A DNA stretch of 64,000 nucleotides from Dyella_A ginsengisoli (GCF_044904665.1 NZ_JADIKM010000006.1:1-64000); one strand, 5' to 3'; shown: positions 46,024 through 56,664, numbered from the stretch's first letter. Numbers and translations are program-made. Notes: generated by a model not told the origin, from the sequence alone.

Positions 46024-46166
46024 TTTTAGCGCCGCACCACGCCTGTGCAAGCGTTCGGTGGGGGTGCCTGCGAAGTTGGGCCGTAACCCTCGGTTATCAA
46101 GAGCGAATCGAGGCCACGGGAAGGCCGGGCTTGCTAGGCTGCCCGCTCCCCACCGGTTCCGCCACC

Positions 46167-46511
46167 ATGCCCGATGACATCCTGGTCTGCCTGAGCACCT
46201 GCCCCGATACCGCCACGGCCCAGGAGATCGCCGGCGCGCTGGTGGAGGAATCGCTCGCCGCCTGCGTCAACCAGCTCCCGGGCGTGCGCTCCACCTACCG
46301 CTGGCAGGGTGCCGTGCACACCGACGAGGAGGTGCTGCTGGTGATCAAGACCACCGCCGGCCGCTTCGAGGCATTGAAGGAGCGCCTGCTCGCCCTGCAT
46401 CCGTACGAGCTGCCGGAGCTGGTGGTGCTGTCCGTCACCGACGGCCACGCGCCCTACCTCGACTGGGTGCGCGCGCACGCCGCGGCACCGGTCGGCACCC
46501 CTCGGCCATAA
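46167..46511 (+). CDS. cutA: CutA1 divalent-cation tolerance protein
   Basis: A 114-residue PII-like trimeric protein linked to copper and other divalent-metal tolerance. MPDDILVCLSTCPDTATAQEIAGALVEE, the LAACVNQLPGVRSTYRWQG motif and YELPELVVLSVTDG are family signatures. The upstream frame is not homologous, so ATG 46167 is used. dsbD follows after 43 bases and dsbD-type gene pairing with cutA is well known in proteobacteria (cutA-dipZ), so these are probably one operon. Confidence 0.94.
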   Translation: MPDDILVCLSTCPDTATAQEIAGALVEESLAACVNQLPGVRSTYRWQGAVHTDEEVLLVIKTTAGRFEALKERLLALHPYELPELVVLSVTDGHAPYLDWVRAHAAAPVGTPRP

Positions 46512-46554
46512 TGACGATCTGCCCGCCCCCACGGGCCCTGCGCCTGGAGTCGTG

Positions 46555-48720
46555 ATGCTCTCTCTGCCTTCCGGACGGTTCGCCGCCCGCCTGCTGCTCA
46601 CCCTTGCCGGGCTTCTGGCCGGCGTGCCGGCATCCGCCCAATCCACCCAGGACCTGCTGCCCGTCACCGAGGCGTACAAGCTCAGCGCCGACGCCAGCCA
46701 GCCGGGCGTGCTCAAGCTGCACTGGACGATCGCGCCGGACTACTACCTCTACCGCGGTCGCATGAAGTTCACCGGTGGCGACGGCGTCACCCTGGGCGAG
46801 GCGCAGCTGCCGGACGGAGAGAAGCATCACGACGAATACCTTGGCGACGTGGAGACCTACCACCACGGCATCGATGCGCAGATCCCCTACACGGTGGCCG
46901 CCGGCACCGCGCGCCTGACCCTGTCCGTGCAGTACCAGGGTTGCCACGAGGTCGATCCGAAGATCTGCTACCCGCCGCATACCGAGAAGCTGGACCTGGC
47001 GCTGCCGGCCGGCGCCGGCGCGGCAAGCGCCCCGGCACAGGGCTTTGGTGCGGCACTGCGGGCCATCGACGCCGGCCATGCACTGGGCGCGGGTTCGGCG
47101 GCGCTGCCGGCGGAGCAGGCTTTCCGCGTCGAGGCGCTGGCTACCGCACCGGATCGCCTGCTGCTGCGCTGGACGATGGCCAAGGGCTATTACCTCTACC
47201 GCGACCAGACCGCGCTGAGCGTGCCCGATGCGCCCGCGCTGAAGCTGGTGCCGGCCTGGCCGGCCGGCACCGCGCACCAGGACGAGCACTTCGGCCAGGT
47301 CACCGTGTACTTCGACCAGGTGGAGGTGCCGGTGGGCATTGCCGGCGACCTGCAGGGCCGCCGCCAGCTCACCGTGCAGGCCGCCTTCCAGGGCTGCCAG
47401 GACGGCGGCATCTGCTATCCGGTGATGACCCGCTCGCTGCAGGTGGAACTGCCGGCAGCCGCTGCTAACGGCGCGGCAGCGGCGACGAAAGACGACGCCA
47501 TCGCCGCGCCGGAGACCGGCCTGCTGCTCGCGCTGCTGCTGGCCTTCGGCGGCGGCCTGATCCTCAACCTGATGCCCTGCGTGCTGCCGGTACTGTCGAT
47601 CAAGGCGGTCAGCGTGCTGGAAAGCGGCGAGAGCCCGGCGCGCGCGCGACGCCACGCCCTGCTCTACACGGCCGGCGTGCTCAGCAGCTTCGCGGTGGTC
47701 GGCGGGGTGATCGTCGGCCTGCGCTCGGCCGGCCACGCGCTGGGTTGGGGCGCGCAGCTGCAGCAGCCGCTGGTGGTGGCGGTGCTGGCCTGCGTGATGT
47801 TCGCGGTGGGGCTGTCGATGTCCGGCGTGGTGCAGTTCGGCGCCTCGCTGGGCAATACCGGCGCCGCGCTGGCCAATCGCTCGGGTCCGGCCGGCGACTT
47901 CTTTACCGGCGTGCTGGCGGTGGTGGTGGCCAGCCCGTGCACGGCGCCGTTCATGGGCAGCGCACTGGCCTACGCCTTTGCCGCGCCGATCGCCGCGGCG
48001 CTGGCGGTGTTCCTGATGCTGGGCATCGGCCTGGCGCTGCCGTTCCTGCTGGTGGGCTTCGTGCCGGCGCTGGCGCGGCGGCTACCGCGACCGGGGCGCT
48101 GGATGGAGACGCTCAAGCAGGTGCTGGCGTTCCCGATGTACCTCACCGCGGTGTGGCTGGCCTGGGTGCTGGCGCACCAGCGCGGCGCCGACGCGATCGG
48201 CCTGCTGCTGGTGGCGATGGTGGCGCTGGCGATGGCGCTGTGGTGGTTCGAGCGCAGCCGCAGCCGCGGTGCCTTCAGCCGCGCACTGGTGCTGGTGCTG
48301 GCCGTGCTCGTGGCGGTGCCGCTGTATTACCTGAGCCAGGTGCCGGCGCCGACCCGGGCCGCAGCGACCGTCGAGGGCGTGGTCGCCTACACCCCGCAGA
48401 AGCTGGCCGAGCTGCGCCAGGCCGGCACGCCGGTGTTCGTCGACATGACCGCCGACTGGTGCGTGACCTGCAAGGCCAACGAGCACGCCGTGCTCGACAC
48501 CGACGCCTTCCGCGCCCTGCTGACGAAGACCGGCGCGGTCTACATGAAGGGTGACTGGACCGACGTGAACCCCACCATCGCCGCCTTCCTGCAGCAATAC
48601 CACTCGCCCGGCGTGCCGCTGTACGTGGTGTTCCCCAAGGGCGGCGGCGAAGGCAGGCAACTGCCGACCGTGCTCACGCGCGGCATCGTCGAGCGTGCCC
48701 TCACCGAGGCCAGCCGCTGA
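46555..48720 (+). CDS. dsbD: thiol:disulfide interchange protein DsbD, duplicated N-terminal domain
   Basis: A 721-residue inner-membrane protein that carries electrons from cytoplasmic thioredoxin to the periplasm. After a signal peptide (1-29) there are two alpha-type domains: about 30-150 with C130/C138 and about 180-300 with C281/C287; E. coli has one. Eight membrane helices follow, with C in NLMPCVLP and in VASPCTAP. The C-terminal thioredoxin domain has WCVTC (about 636-639). ATG 46555 is preferred to GTG 46552 because GGAG lies five bases upstream. Its stop overlaps the next start by one base. Confidence 0.93.
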   Translation: MLSLPSGRFAARLLLTLAGLLAGVPASAQSTQDLLPVTEAYKLSADASQPGVLKLHWTIAPDYYLYRGRMKFTGGDGVTLGEAQLPDGEKHHDEYLGDVETYHHGIDAQIPYTVAAGTARLTLSVQYQGCHEVDPKICYPPHTEKLDLALPAGAGAASAPAQGFGAALRAIDAGHALGAGSAALPAEQAFRVEALATAPDRLLLRWTMAKGYYLYRDQTALSVPDAPALKLVPAWPAGTAHQDEHFGQVTVYFDQVEVPVGIAGDLQGRRQLTVQAAFQGCQDGGICYPVMTRSLQVELPAAAANGAAAATKDDAIAAPETGLLLALLLAFGGGLILNLMPCVLPVLSIKAVSVLESGESPARARRHALLYTAGVLSSFAVVGGVIVGLRSAGHALGWGAQLQQPLVVAVLACVMFAVGLSMSGVVQFGASLGNTGAALANRSGPAGDFFTGVLAVVVASPCTAPFMGSALAYAFAAPIAAALAVFLMLGIGLALPFLLVGFVPALARRLPRPGRWMETLKQVLAFPMYLTAVWLAWVLAHQRGADAIGLLLVAMVALAMALWWFERSRSRGAFSRALVLVLAVLVAVPLYYLSQVPAPTRAAATVEGVVAYTPQKLAELRQAGTPVFVDMTADWCVTCKANEHAVLDTDAFRALLTKTGAVYMKGDWTDVNPTIAAFLQQYHSPGVPLYVVFPKGGGEGRQLPTVLTRGIVERALTEASR

Positions 48721-49259
48721 TGTTCAACCGCTCGACCTGGATGATCCTGCTGGTGGCCACCCTGGCCGCCGCGCTCGGCGGCTGGCTGCAGCATCGCAGC
48801 CGCCTCGTCCACGTGCCGGCCGGCGTGACGGTGGCGAGCATCGGCGCGGTGGCACCCGATGTACCGCTGACCGGATTGGACGGCCGCACGCACCGGCTCG
48901 CCGACTACCGCGGCCACCGCGTGCTGCTGAACTTCTGGGCCAGCTGGTGCGGCCCGTGCCTGGACGAGATGCCGGCGCTGGATCGCGCAGCCCGCGCCCA
49001 TCCGGACACCACGCTGCTGGGCATCGCGATGGACGAACCGGCCCGCGTGCAGGCCTTCCTCGCTGCCCATCCGGTGCATTACCAGGTGCTGCTGGGACAG
49101 CTCAATTCGCCCAGTACGTCCCTGCAGCTGGGTGATACCGCGGAGATCCTTCCCTACAGCGCGCTGCTCGACGCGAACGGCCGGCTGCTCGCCACCCATC
49201 GCGGACCTCTGGACGCCGCCACCCTCGATCGCTGGCTGTCTGGCGGCCCGGTGGATTGA
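48720..49259 (+). CDS. TlpA-like thiol-disulfide protein
   Basis: A 179-residue membrane-anchored thioredoxin-fold protein. A signal anchor covers residues 7-24 and the active site WCGPC is C77-x-x-C80 in FWASWCGPC. The fold continues to a cis-proline region at ILPYSALLD. It would act in the periplasm and probably receives electrons from DsbD, whose gene ends on the first base of this start codon. Substrates may be disulfides in cytochrome maturation or other periplasmic proteins. Confidence 0.9.
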   Translation: MFNRSTWMILLVATLAAALGGWLQHRSRLVHVPAGVTVASIGAVAPDVPLTGLDGRTHRLADYRGHRVLLNFWASWCGPCLDEMPALDRAARAHPDTTLLGIAMDEPARVQAFLAAHPVHYQVLLGQLNSPSTSLQLGDTAEILPYSALLDANGRLLATHRGPLDAATLDRWLSGGPVD

Positions 49260-49409
49260 GCGCGCGGACCGACCACATACGTCCGCGCACGGTTTAACGG
49301 GGACTTCTCCGGCAAACATCGCCGATCTGCGGCGAACTGGACAAGCCACGGCGGGGCTAGCACACTGCACCGCTTCCGGACCCGTCCGGCCTCCCGCGAA
49401 GGCAGTCGC

Positions 49410-49871
49410 ATGGCGAAGATCCTGGCCCTGCATGGCCCCAACCTCAATCTGCTGGGTGTGCGCGAGCCGGACATCTACGGCCGCGAGACGCTGGCCGACA
49501 TCAATGCCGCGCTGGCCGAGCAGGCGCAGGCCGCGGGTCACGAGCTGGGCTGGTACCAGTCCAACGCCGAGCACGAGCTGATCGGCCGCATCCACCAGGC
49601 GCGCGACGACCAGACCGCGCTGATCGTGTTCAACCCCGGCGCATTCACCCACACCAGCATCGCCCTGCGCGACGCGCTGGCCGCGGTGGCGATTCCGTTC
49701 ATTGAAGTACACCTGTCCAACGTGCACGCCCGCGAGCCGTTTCGGCGCCACTCGTACCTGGCGGACATCGCCGTGGGCGTGATCGGCGGTTTCGGCAGCG
49801 ACAGCTACCGGCTGGCGCTGGACGCGGCGATCCGCCGCCTCGCCCGCGCCGACGCCCAACCCGTCCGCTAG
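49410..49871 (+). CDS. aroQ: 3-dehydroquinate dehydratase, type II
   Basis: A 153-residue enzyme of the shikimate pathway that dehydrates 3-dehydroquinate. LHGPNLNLLGVREPDIYG, the VFNPGAFTHTSIALRDAL segment with the catalytic histidine region, and EVHLSNVHAREPFRRHSY are unmistakable. GAAGG lies seven bases upstream. accB follows after 69 bases; the aroQ-accB-accC-prmA order is common in gammaproteobacteria and is usually one operon. Confidence 0.97.
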   Translation: MAKILALHGPNLNLLGVREPDIYGRETLADINAALAEQAQAAGHELGWYQSNAEHELIGRIHQARDDQTALIVFNPGAFTHTSIALRDALAAVAIPFIEVHLSNVHAREPFRRHSYLADIAVGVIGGFGSDSYRLALDAAIRRLARADAQPVR

Positions 49872-49940
49872 CCGGCACCGCGCCGGCTCGCATCCTTTCC
49901 AGCCGCCTGCGGGCGGTAACCCTGCAAGAAGGTTTGTCCC

Positions 49941-50399
49941 ATGGACCTGCGCAAGATCAAGAAACTCATCGACCTCCTCGAGGAGTCCAACCTCGCCGAG
50001 CTGGAGATCAAGGAAGGCGAGGAAGTGGTCCGCCTGTCGCGCGTGCCCAAGGGCGGCGTGGCAGTGGCCGCGGCACCCGCGCCGGTGGCTGTGGCTGCGG
50101 CACCCGTGGCCGCCGCACCGGCCGCGCCCGTCGCCGAGGCGCCGGCCGCCGATGCACTGCCGGCCGGACACGTGGTGAAGGCGCCGATGGTCGGCACCTT
50201 CTACGCCTCCTCCACGCCGGGCGCGCCGGCCTTCGTCAAGGTCGGCCAGCAGGTCAAGGCGGGCGAGACGCTGGGCATCATCGAGGCGATGAAGATGTTC
50301 AACCAGATCGAGGCCGACGTGGCTGGCACGGTGAAGGCCATCCTGGTCGAGAACGGCCAGCCGGTGGAATTCGACCAGCCCATGTTCGTCATTGCCTGA
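49941..50399 (+). CDS. accB: biotin carboxyl carrier protein of acetyl-CoA carboxylase
   Basis: A 152-residue carrier. An N-terminal helical part (1-35) is followed by an Ala/Pro-rich linker (about 38-75) and the biotinyl domain. Biotin attaches at K118 in EAMKM, and the thumb SSTPGAPAFVKVG is present. It hands CO2 from AccC to the carboxyltransferase in fatty-acid synthesis. accC begins 19 bases after its stop, so the pair is co-expressed. Confidence 0.97.
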   Translation: MDLRKIKKLIDLLEESNLAELEIKEGEEVVRLSRVPKGGVAVAAAPAPVAVAAAPVAAAPAAPVAEAPAADALPAGHVVKAPMVGTFYASSTPGAPAFVKVGQQVKAGETLGIIEAMKMFNQIEADVAGTVKAILVENGQPVEFDQPMFVIA

Positions 50400-50418
50400 T
50401 CCGGCGGAACACATTCCC

Positions 50419-51786
<1,368 letters not shown>

Positions 51787-51901
51787 TCCCGTCGCGGTCA
51801 GCGGAAAGCTCGGAGGCAGGCGCGAACGCCCTGCCTCTTTTTCTTCCCCGCCGTCCCGCATTTCTCTCACTCCTCACTTCTCTTCGCTCACTCCTCGCCC
51901 T

Positions 51902-52798
51902 ATGCCCTTTCTCGAACTCTCCCTCACCGTCCGCGCCGAGCAGCAGCCCAGCGTGGAAGACGCACTGGAAGAACTCGGCGCGCTCTCCATCACCCTGCGC
52001 GACGCAGATGCGGAAACGCCCGACGAACAGGCGATCTTCGAGCCCGGCGTGGGCGAGCTGCCGCTGTGGCCGACGATCACGCTCAACGCGCTGTTCGATG
52101 CCGACGCCGACCGTCGCGGCCTGACCGAGGCACTGAGCGACCTGCTGCCGTGGCTGGAGCCGGCGCAGCTGGCCTTCGTGCACGTGGAGGATCAGGACTG
52201 GGAGCGCGCGTGGATGGACCAGTTCCAGCCGATGGCGTTCGGCCGACGGCTGTGGATCTATCCGTGGAACATCGAGCCGCCGGCCGACGATGCGCTGGTG
52301 GTGGTGCGGCTGGATCCCGGCCTGGCCTTCGGCAGCGGCACCCACCCCACCACCGCGCTGTGCCTGGAGTGGCTGGATTCGCTGGACCTCGCCGGCAAGT
52401 CGGTGACCGACTTCGGCTGCGGCTCGGGCATCCTCGCCATCGCCGCCCTCAAGCTCGGCGCGAAGAGCGCGGTGGGCGTGGACAACGACCCGCAGGCGCT
52501 CACCGCCTCGATCGACAACGCCGAGCGCAACGCCGTGGCCGACCGATTGGCAGTGTTCCTGCCGCAGGATTTCGACGGCGCCCCCGCCGACGTGTTCGTC
52601 GCCAACATCCTCGCCGGTCCGCTCGGCGAGCTGGCGCCCACCTTCGCCGCCGCGGCCAAGCCCGGCGCGCCGTTCGCCATCTCCGGCATCCTCGACGGCC
52701 AGCAGGACGAACTGCTCGCGCGCTACGGCGAATGGTTCGACAATCTGCGCGTGGACAAGCGCGAGGACTGGGTGCGCATCAGCGGCCGCCGGCGCTGA
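51902..52798 (+). CDS. prmA: ribosomal protein L11 methyltransferase
   Basis: A 298-residue SAM methyltransferase that trimethylates ribosomal protein L11. Opening MPFLELSLTVRAEQQPSVEDALEELGA, the LDPGLAFGSGTHPTT segment, the SAM loop VTDFGCGSGILAIAALKLGA and VANILAGPL are characteristic. It sits after accC as in E. coli and relatives. The 115-base gap upstream holds no terminator that I can see, so read-through from accC is likely. Confidence 0.95.
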   Translation: MPFLELSLTVRAEQQPSVEDALEELGALSITLRDADAETPDEQAIFEPGVGELPLWPTITLNALFDADADRRGLTEALSDLLPWLEPAQLAFVHVEDQDWERAWMDQFQPMAFGRRLWIYPWNIEPPADDALVVVRLDPGLAFGSGTHPTTALCLEWLDSLDLAGKSVTDFGCGSGILAIAALKLGAKSAVGVDNDPQALTASIDNAERNAVADRLAVFLPQDFDGAPADVFVANILAGPLGELAPTFAAAAKPGAPFAISGILDGQQDELLARYGEWFDNLRVDKREDWVRISGRRR

Positions 52799-52878
52799 AT
52801 CGCCGATTCCACGCGCGCCGTCGATGATTTGTCGACGGCCCTGCACTAGGCTGGCGGCCTCCTGCCGAGCGGTTTCGC

Positions 52879-53715
52879 ATGTACACCCAGTGCCCTGACT
52901 GCCTCACCGTGTTCTCGCTCGACGCCGACGCGCTCGCGCCGGCGGGCGGCCACGTGCAGTGCGGCCACTGCGACGCGGTGTTCGACGCGCTGGGCTGCCT
53001 CGCGTCGCAGCTGCCACCCGAACCGTTTACCCGACTGGCTGCCGCCGTCGCTCCCGGTCCCGCGCCGCGGCTGGAGCTCGCGGTCTACCGCCCGCGCCCG
53101 GAACCGGTCACCGCCGCGGTGGTCGGCGGCACCTCGTCGAATGACGCGGATGGGGGTGACTTCAGCCGGCTGGTGTTCACGCCCCGCTTCGCGCGGGCGA
53201 AAGGCAAGTCGGCACGCCGCGCTCGTGCGGGACGCGAGCGTAGCGGCGAACGACGCTGGCCGTGGGTGCTGGTCTGCCTCGCGCTCACCGTGCTGCTCGG
53301 GGCCCAGGTGGCCTGGGCGCAGCGCAATCCGCTGCTCGCCGACCCGGTCACCGGCCGCTGGCTGCGCGAAGCCTGCGCCATGCTCGGCTGCCGCCTGCCA
53401 CTGGTGCCCAGCGTCGGCCAGCTGCACCTGATCGCGCGCGACGTGGAGGCGCATCCGAGCGTGCGCGGCGCGCTGATGATCAGCGCCACGCTGCGCAACG
53501 ATGCGCCGTTCGCCCAGCCCTACCCGGTGGTCAGCCTGGTGCTGGCCGACGCCCAGGGCCACCGCGTGGCGATGCGCCGCCTGCGCCCATCCGAGTACCT
53601 GGATGACAACGAAAGCCTGCACGCCGGCATGGCGCCCGGCGCGGTGACCGCGCTGGTGCTTGAAGTGGAAGACCCGGGCAGGAAGGCCGTGGCTTTCGAG
53701 TTCGGCTTCGAATAG
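52879..53715 (+). CDS. zinc-ribbon DUF3426 membrane protein
   Basis: A 278-residue protein. An MJ0042-type zinc ribbon is at the N terminus (C5, C8, C28, C31), followed by a variable linker, an RR-flanked transmembrane helix around 128-150, and a C-terminal beta domain typical of DUF3426. It would place the ribbon in the cytoplasm and the rest in the periplasm. Function is unknown. Located between prmA and fis, as in several gammaproteobacteria. Confidence 0.87.
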   Translation: MYTQCPDCLTVFSLDADALAPAGGHVQCGHCDAVFDALGCLASQLPPEPFTRLAAAVAPGPAPRLELAVYRPRPEPVTAAVVGGTSSNDADGGDFSRLVFTPRFARAKGKSARRARAGRERSGERRWPWVLVCLALTVLLGAQVAWAQRNPLLADPVTGRWLREACAMLGCRLPLVPSVGQLHLIARDVEAHPSVRGALMISATLRNDAPFAQPYPVVSLVLADAQGHRVAMRRLRPSEYLDDNESLHAGMAPGAVTALVLEVEDPGRKAVAFEFGFE

Positions 53716-53732
53716 TCAAGCGCCGTGCGCAC

Positions 53733-53761
53733 TTAATTTTATGGGACGGCGAGGGTACACT
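53733..53761 (+). promoter_or_regulatory. possible stringently controlled fis promoter
   Basis: TTAATT and TACACT (53756-53761) are 17 bases apart. The bases after the -10 are CGGCCC, a GC-rich discriminator typical of promoters inhibited by ppGpp. The -35 is poor (3 of 6), so this is tentative. Confidence 0.35.
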
Positions 53762-53841
53762 CGGCCCTTTCGCGCATCCGGTCATCCAGCCTGCGATGCA
53801 CGCCGCCGACGCGGCAAACGCCATAACCAACGCGGTGACCC

Positions 53842-54159
53842 ATGCAGTCGCCGTCTCAGGACGTGAGGGATATGTCAGTGAACGCCGTCAGACTGCCTGT
53901 CCACGAGGCCGGCCGGGAGTCCTCGTCGCAGAGCGCGCTGAGCGAATGCGTCAGCCGTACCGTGCGCCGCTACCTGGCCGACATCGGCGATACCGAGTGC
54001 AGCGAAGGCCTGCACGCGCTGGTGATCCGCGAAGTGGAAGGCCCGCTGCTGCGCGAGGTGATGGCGTTCCACGAAGGCAACCAGAGCCGCGCCGCCACGG
54101 CGCTGGGCATCAACCGCGCCACGCTGCGCAAGAAGCTGTCCCAGCACGGCATGCTCTGA
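53842..54159 (+). CDS. fis: Fis-family DNA-binding protein
   Basis: A 105-residue nucleoid-associated regulator. The C-terminal helix-turn-helix EGNQSRAATALGINRATLRKKL is the Fis DNA-binding element, preceded by a dimer helix region (LREVMAFHEG). The N-terminal 35 residues are unlike E. coli Fis, as is common in Xanthomonadales. Start is ATG 53842 with GGTGA upstream; ATG 53872 ten codons later is an alternative. dusB, its usual enterobacterial neighbour, is absent. An intrinsic terminator follows. Confidence 0.93.
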   Translation: MQSPSQDVRDMSVNAVRLPVHEAGRESSSQSALSECVSRTVRRYLADIGDTECSEGLHALVIREVEGPLLREVMAFHEGNQSRAATALGINRATLRKKLSQHGML

Positions 54160-54190
54160 CCCGCCACGGCGGCCGCACGGGATCGACGAC

Positions 54191-54212
54191 AAAGGCCCGC
54201 GAGGGCCTTTTT
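54191..54212 (+). terminator. Rho-independent terminator of fis
   Basis: Stem AAAGGCCC / GGGCCTTT with loop GCGA and five T residues at the end, 31 bases past the fis stop. Confidence 0.9.
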
Positions 54213-54258
54213 CATTTGGCCGTCCAGACGTCCACCGGCCGAGGCCGTGCCGCTGGGC

Positions 54259-54264
54259 TATAAT
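54259..54264 (+). promoter_or_regulatory. -10 element of purH
   Basis: A perfect TATAAT lies 29 bases before the purH ATG. No convincing -35 or PurR-type operator is visible. Confidence 0.55.
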
Positions 54265-54293
54265 CGTCGGCTCCCGAAGCCCTGGAAGCCGCC

Positions 54294-55904
54294 ATGTCCG
54301 CCCCCGCCGTCACGCCCGTCCGCCGCGCCCTGCTCAGCGTCTCCGACAAGACCGGGCTGCTCGAACTGGGCCGCCGCCTCGCCGCGGCTGGCGTGCAGCT
54401 GCTCTCCACCGGCGGCAGCGCCAAGGCGCTGCGCGAGGCGGGTGTCGCGGTGACGGATGTGAGCGACGTCACCGGCTTTCCCGAGATCATGGACGGCCGC
54501 GTCAAGACGCTGCACCCGAAGGTGCACGGCGGCCTGCTCGGCCGGCGCGGCACCGACGACGCGGTGATGGCCGAACTCGGCATCGCGCCGATCGACCTCC
54601 TGGTGCTCAACCTGTACCCGTTCGAGGCCACGGTGGCCAAGCCGGACTGCACGCTGGAGCAGGCGATCGAGAACATCGACATCGGCGGCCCGGCGATGCT
54701 GCGCTCGGCGGCGAAGAACTGGAACGACGTCGGTGTGCTCACCGACCCGGCGCAGTACGACGAGGCGCTCGCCGAGATCGAGCAGCACGGCGGCCTGACC
54801 CGCGCCACCCGCTTCAAGCTGTCGGTCGCCGCGTTCAACAACGTGGCCAACTACGACGGCGCGATCAGCGACTACCTCTCCGGCCTCAAGCTGGACGACG
54901 CGCACGAGGCGATCGCCGGCCACGAGGCGTTCCCGGCGCAGAGCAACGGCCGCTTCGTCAAGGTGATGGACCTGCGCTACGGCGAGAACCCGCACCAGAG
55001 CGCCGCGTTCTACCGCGATCTGTATCCGCACGCCGGCACGCTGGCCACGTTCAAGCAGCTGCAGGGCAAGGAACTGTCGTTCAACAACATCGCCGATGCC
55101 GACGCCGCGTGGGAATGCGTGCGCAGCTTCACCAAGCCGGCCTGCGTGATCGTCAAGCACGCCAACCCCTGCGGCGTGGCGGTGAGCCTGGACGGCATCG
55201 GCAAGGCGTACGACCTGGCCTACCAGACCGACCCGACCTCGGCCTTCGGCGGCATCATCGCGTTCAACCGCGAGTGCGACGGCGCCACCGCGCAAGCCAT
55301 CGTGGCGCGCCAGTTCGTCGAGGTGGTATTGGCGCCGTCCTACAGCGACGAGGCGCTCAAGGCCTTCGCCAAGAAGGGCAACGTGCGCGTGCTGGAAATC
55401 CCGGTGCCGCCGGGCACCGATCTGGTCGCCGCGCATCCGGGCAACAACGTCAAGCGGGTCGGTTCGGGCCTGCTGATCCAGACCGCCGACACCGGCATGG
55501 TCAAGGCCGAGGACCTCAAGGTCGTCACTCAGGTGGCGCCGACGCCGCAGCAGATCGACGACCTGATCTTCGCCTGGAAGGTAGCCAAGTTCGTCAAGTC
55601 GAACGCCATCGTCTACGCGAAGCATCGCCAGACCATCGGCATCGGCGCCGGCCAGATGAGCCGCGTGTACAGCGCGAAGATCGCCGGCATCAAGGCCGCC
55701 GACGAGAAGCTCGAAGTGCGCGGCTCGGTGATGGCATCCGATGCGTTCTTCCCGTTCCGCGACGGCATCGATGCGGCCGCCGCCGCCGGCATCAGCGCGG
55801 TGATCCAGCCCGGTGGCTCGATGCGCGACGCCGAGGTGATCGCTGCCGCCGACGAGCACGGCATGGCGATGGTGTTCACCGGCATGCGCCACTTCCGCCA
55901 CTGA
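54294..55904 (+). CDS. purH: bifunctional AICAR transformylase/IMP cyclohydrolase
   Basis: A 536-residue enzyme for the last two steps of IMP synthesis. The N-terminal MGS-like cyclohydrolase has ALLSVSDKTGLLELGRRLA, KTLHPKVHGGLLGRR and NLYPFEATV; the transformylase half has DLRYGENPHQSAA, VKHANPCGVA and MSRVYSAKIA. The GGSMRDAEVI end is present. GGAAG precedes the ATG. A GNAT-family gene begins 13 bases after its stop. Confidence 0.97.
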   Translation: MSAPAVTPVRRALLSVSDKTGLLELGRRLAAAGVQLLSTGGSAKALREAGVAVTDVSDVTGFPEIMDGRVKTLHPKVHGGLLGRRGTDDAVMAELGIAPIDLLVLNLYPFEATVAKPDCTLEQAIENIDIGGPAMLRSAAKNWNDVGVLTDPAQYDEALAEIEQHGGLTRATRFKLSVAAFNNVANYDGAISDYLSGLKLDDAHEAIAGHEAFPAQSNGRFVKVMDLRYGENPHQSAAFYRDLYPHAGTLATFKQLQGKELSFNNIADADAAWECVRSFTKPACVIVKHANPCGVAVSLDGIGKAYDLAYQTDPTSAFGGIIAFNRECDGATAQAIVARQFVEVVLAPSYSDEALKAFAKKGNVRVLEIPVPPGTDLVAAHPGNNVKRVGSGLLIQTADTGMVKAEDLKVVTQVAPTPQQIDDLIFAWKVAKFVKSNAIVYAKHRQTIGIGAGQMSRVYSAKIAGIKAADEKLEVRGSVMASDAFFPFRDGIDAAAAAGISAVIQPGGSMRDAEVIAAADEHGMAMVFTGMRHFRH

Positions 55905-55917
55905 TCGCCGCGACGCC

Positions 55918-56592
55918 GTGCATCCGCTCGACCGCCCGGTCTGGTCCAGCCTGTCGACGGCACACCGGCCGCTGTCGCTCGGTGACGACTTGGCGCGGCG
56001 CTACGTCATCGACGTGAACCTGTTCGCCTCGGCGCGCGACGACAGCGACGAGGCACTCGCCGCACTGGCTGCATTGGTCGGCTCCGGCGAGCAGGTCTAC
56101 CAGCTGCAGGTACCGGAGATCACGGTGCCGCCCGGCCTGGTCGCCGTGAAGCGTGCCTGGGGCGTGCAGATGGTGGCGCAGCAGCCGCTGGCTGGCGAAC
56201 CCAGCGCCGACATCGTCATGCTGGGCGACGAGGACGCCGCCGAGATGCTGGCGCTGGCGCGACTCACCCAGCCCGGTCCGTTCCTTGCGCGCACGCACCG
56301 CATGGGCCAGTTCCACGGCGTGCGCATCGGCGGCCGCCTCGCCGCGATGGCCGGTGAGCGCTTCCGCTTTCCCGGCTGGACCGAGGTGAGCGGCGTGTGT
56401 ACGCATCCGGATTTCCGCGGACGTGGACTGGCGCGCCGGCTGTCACAACATGTGGCCACGCTGATCGCCGCACGCGGCGACACCGCCTTCCTGCACGCGT
56501 GGCGCGACAACACGCCGGCCATTCGCCTCTACGAAAGCCTGGGCTTCGCCTGGCGCAGCGACGTCCACGTCGCCGTGCTGGCGCGTGCATAA
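55918..56592 (+). CDS. GNAT-family N-acetyltransferase (FR47-like)
   Basis: A 224-residue acetyltransferase. The acetyl-CoA loop is VCTHPDFRGRGLARRLSQHV (about 161-180) and the last strand LYESLGFAWRSD matches the FR47-like GNAT group. The N-terminal half (about 1-110) is a poorly conserved extra domain, probably for substrate recognition. Start is GTG 55918; no strong ribosome binding site is seen, so it may rely on read-through translation from purH, 13 bases before. Substrate unknown. Confidence 0.85.
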   Translation: MHPLDRPVWSSLSTAHRPLSLGDDLARRYVIDVNLFASARDDSDEALAALAALVGSGEQVYQLQVPEITVPPGLVAVKRAWGVQMVAQQPLAGEPSADIVMLGDEDAAEMLALARLTQPGPFLARTHRMGQFHGVRIGGRLAAMAGERFRFPGWTEVSGVCTHPDFRGRGLARRLSQHVATLIAARGDTAFLHAWRDNTPAIRLYESLGFAWRSDVHVAVLARA

Positions 56593-56664
56593 CAGGCAAG
56601 CGAACACGCCGGCTTCAACCGGCAGCGATTAGCGTCGTGGCGACTCCCGGCGAGGACGCCCGCC

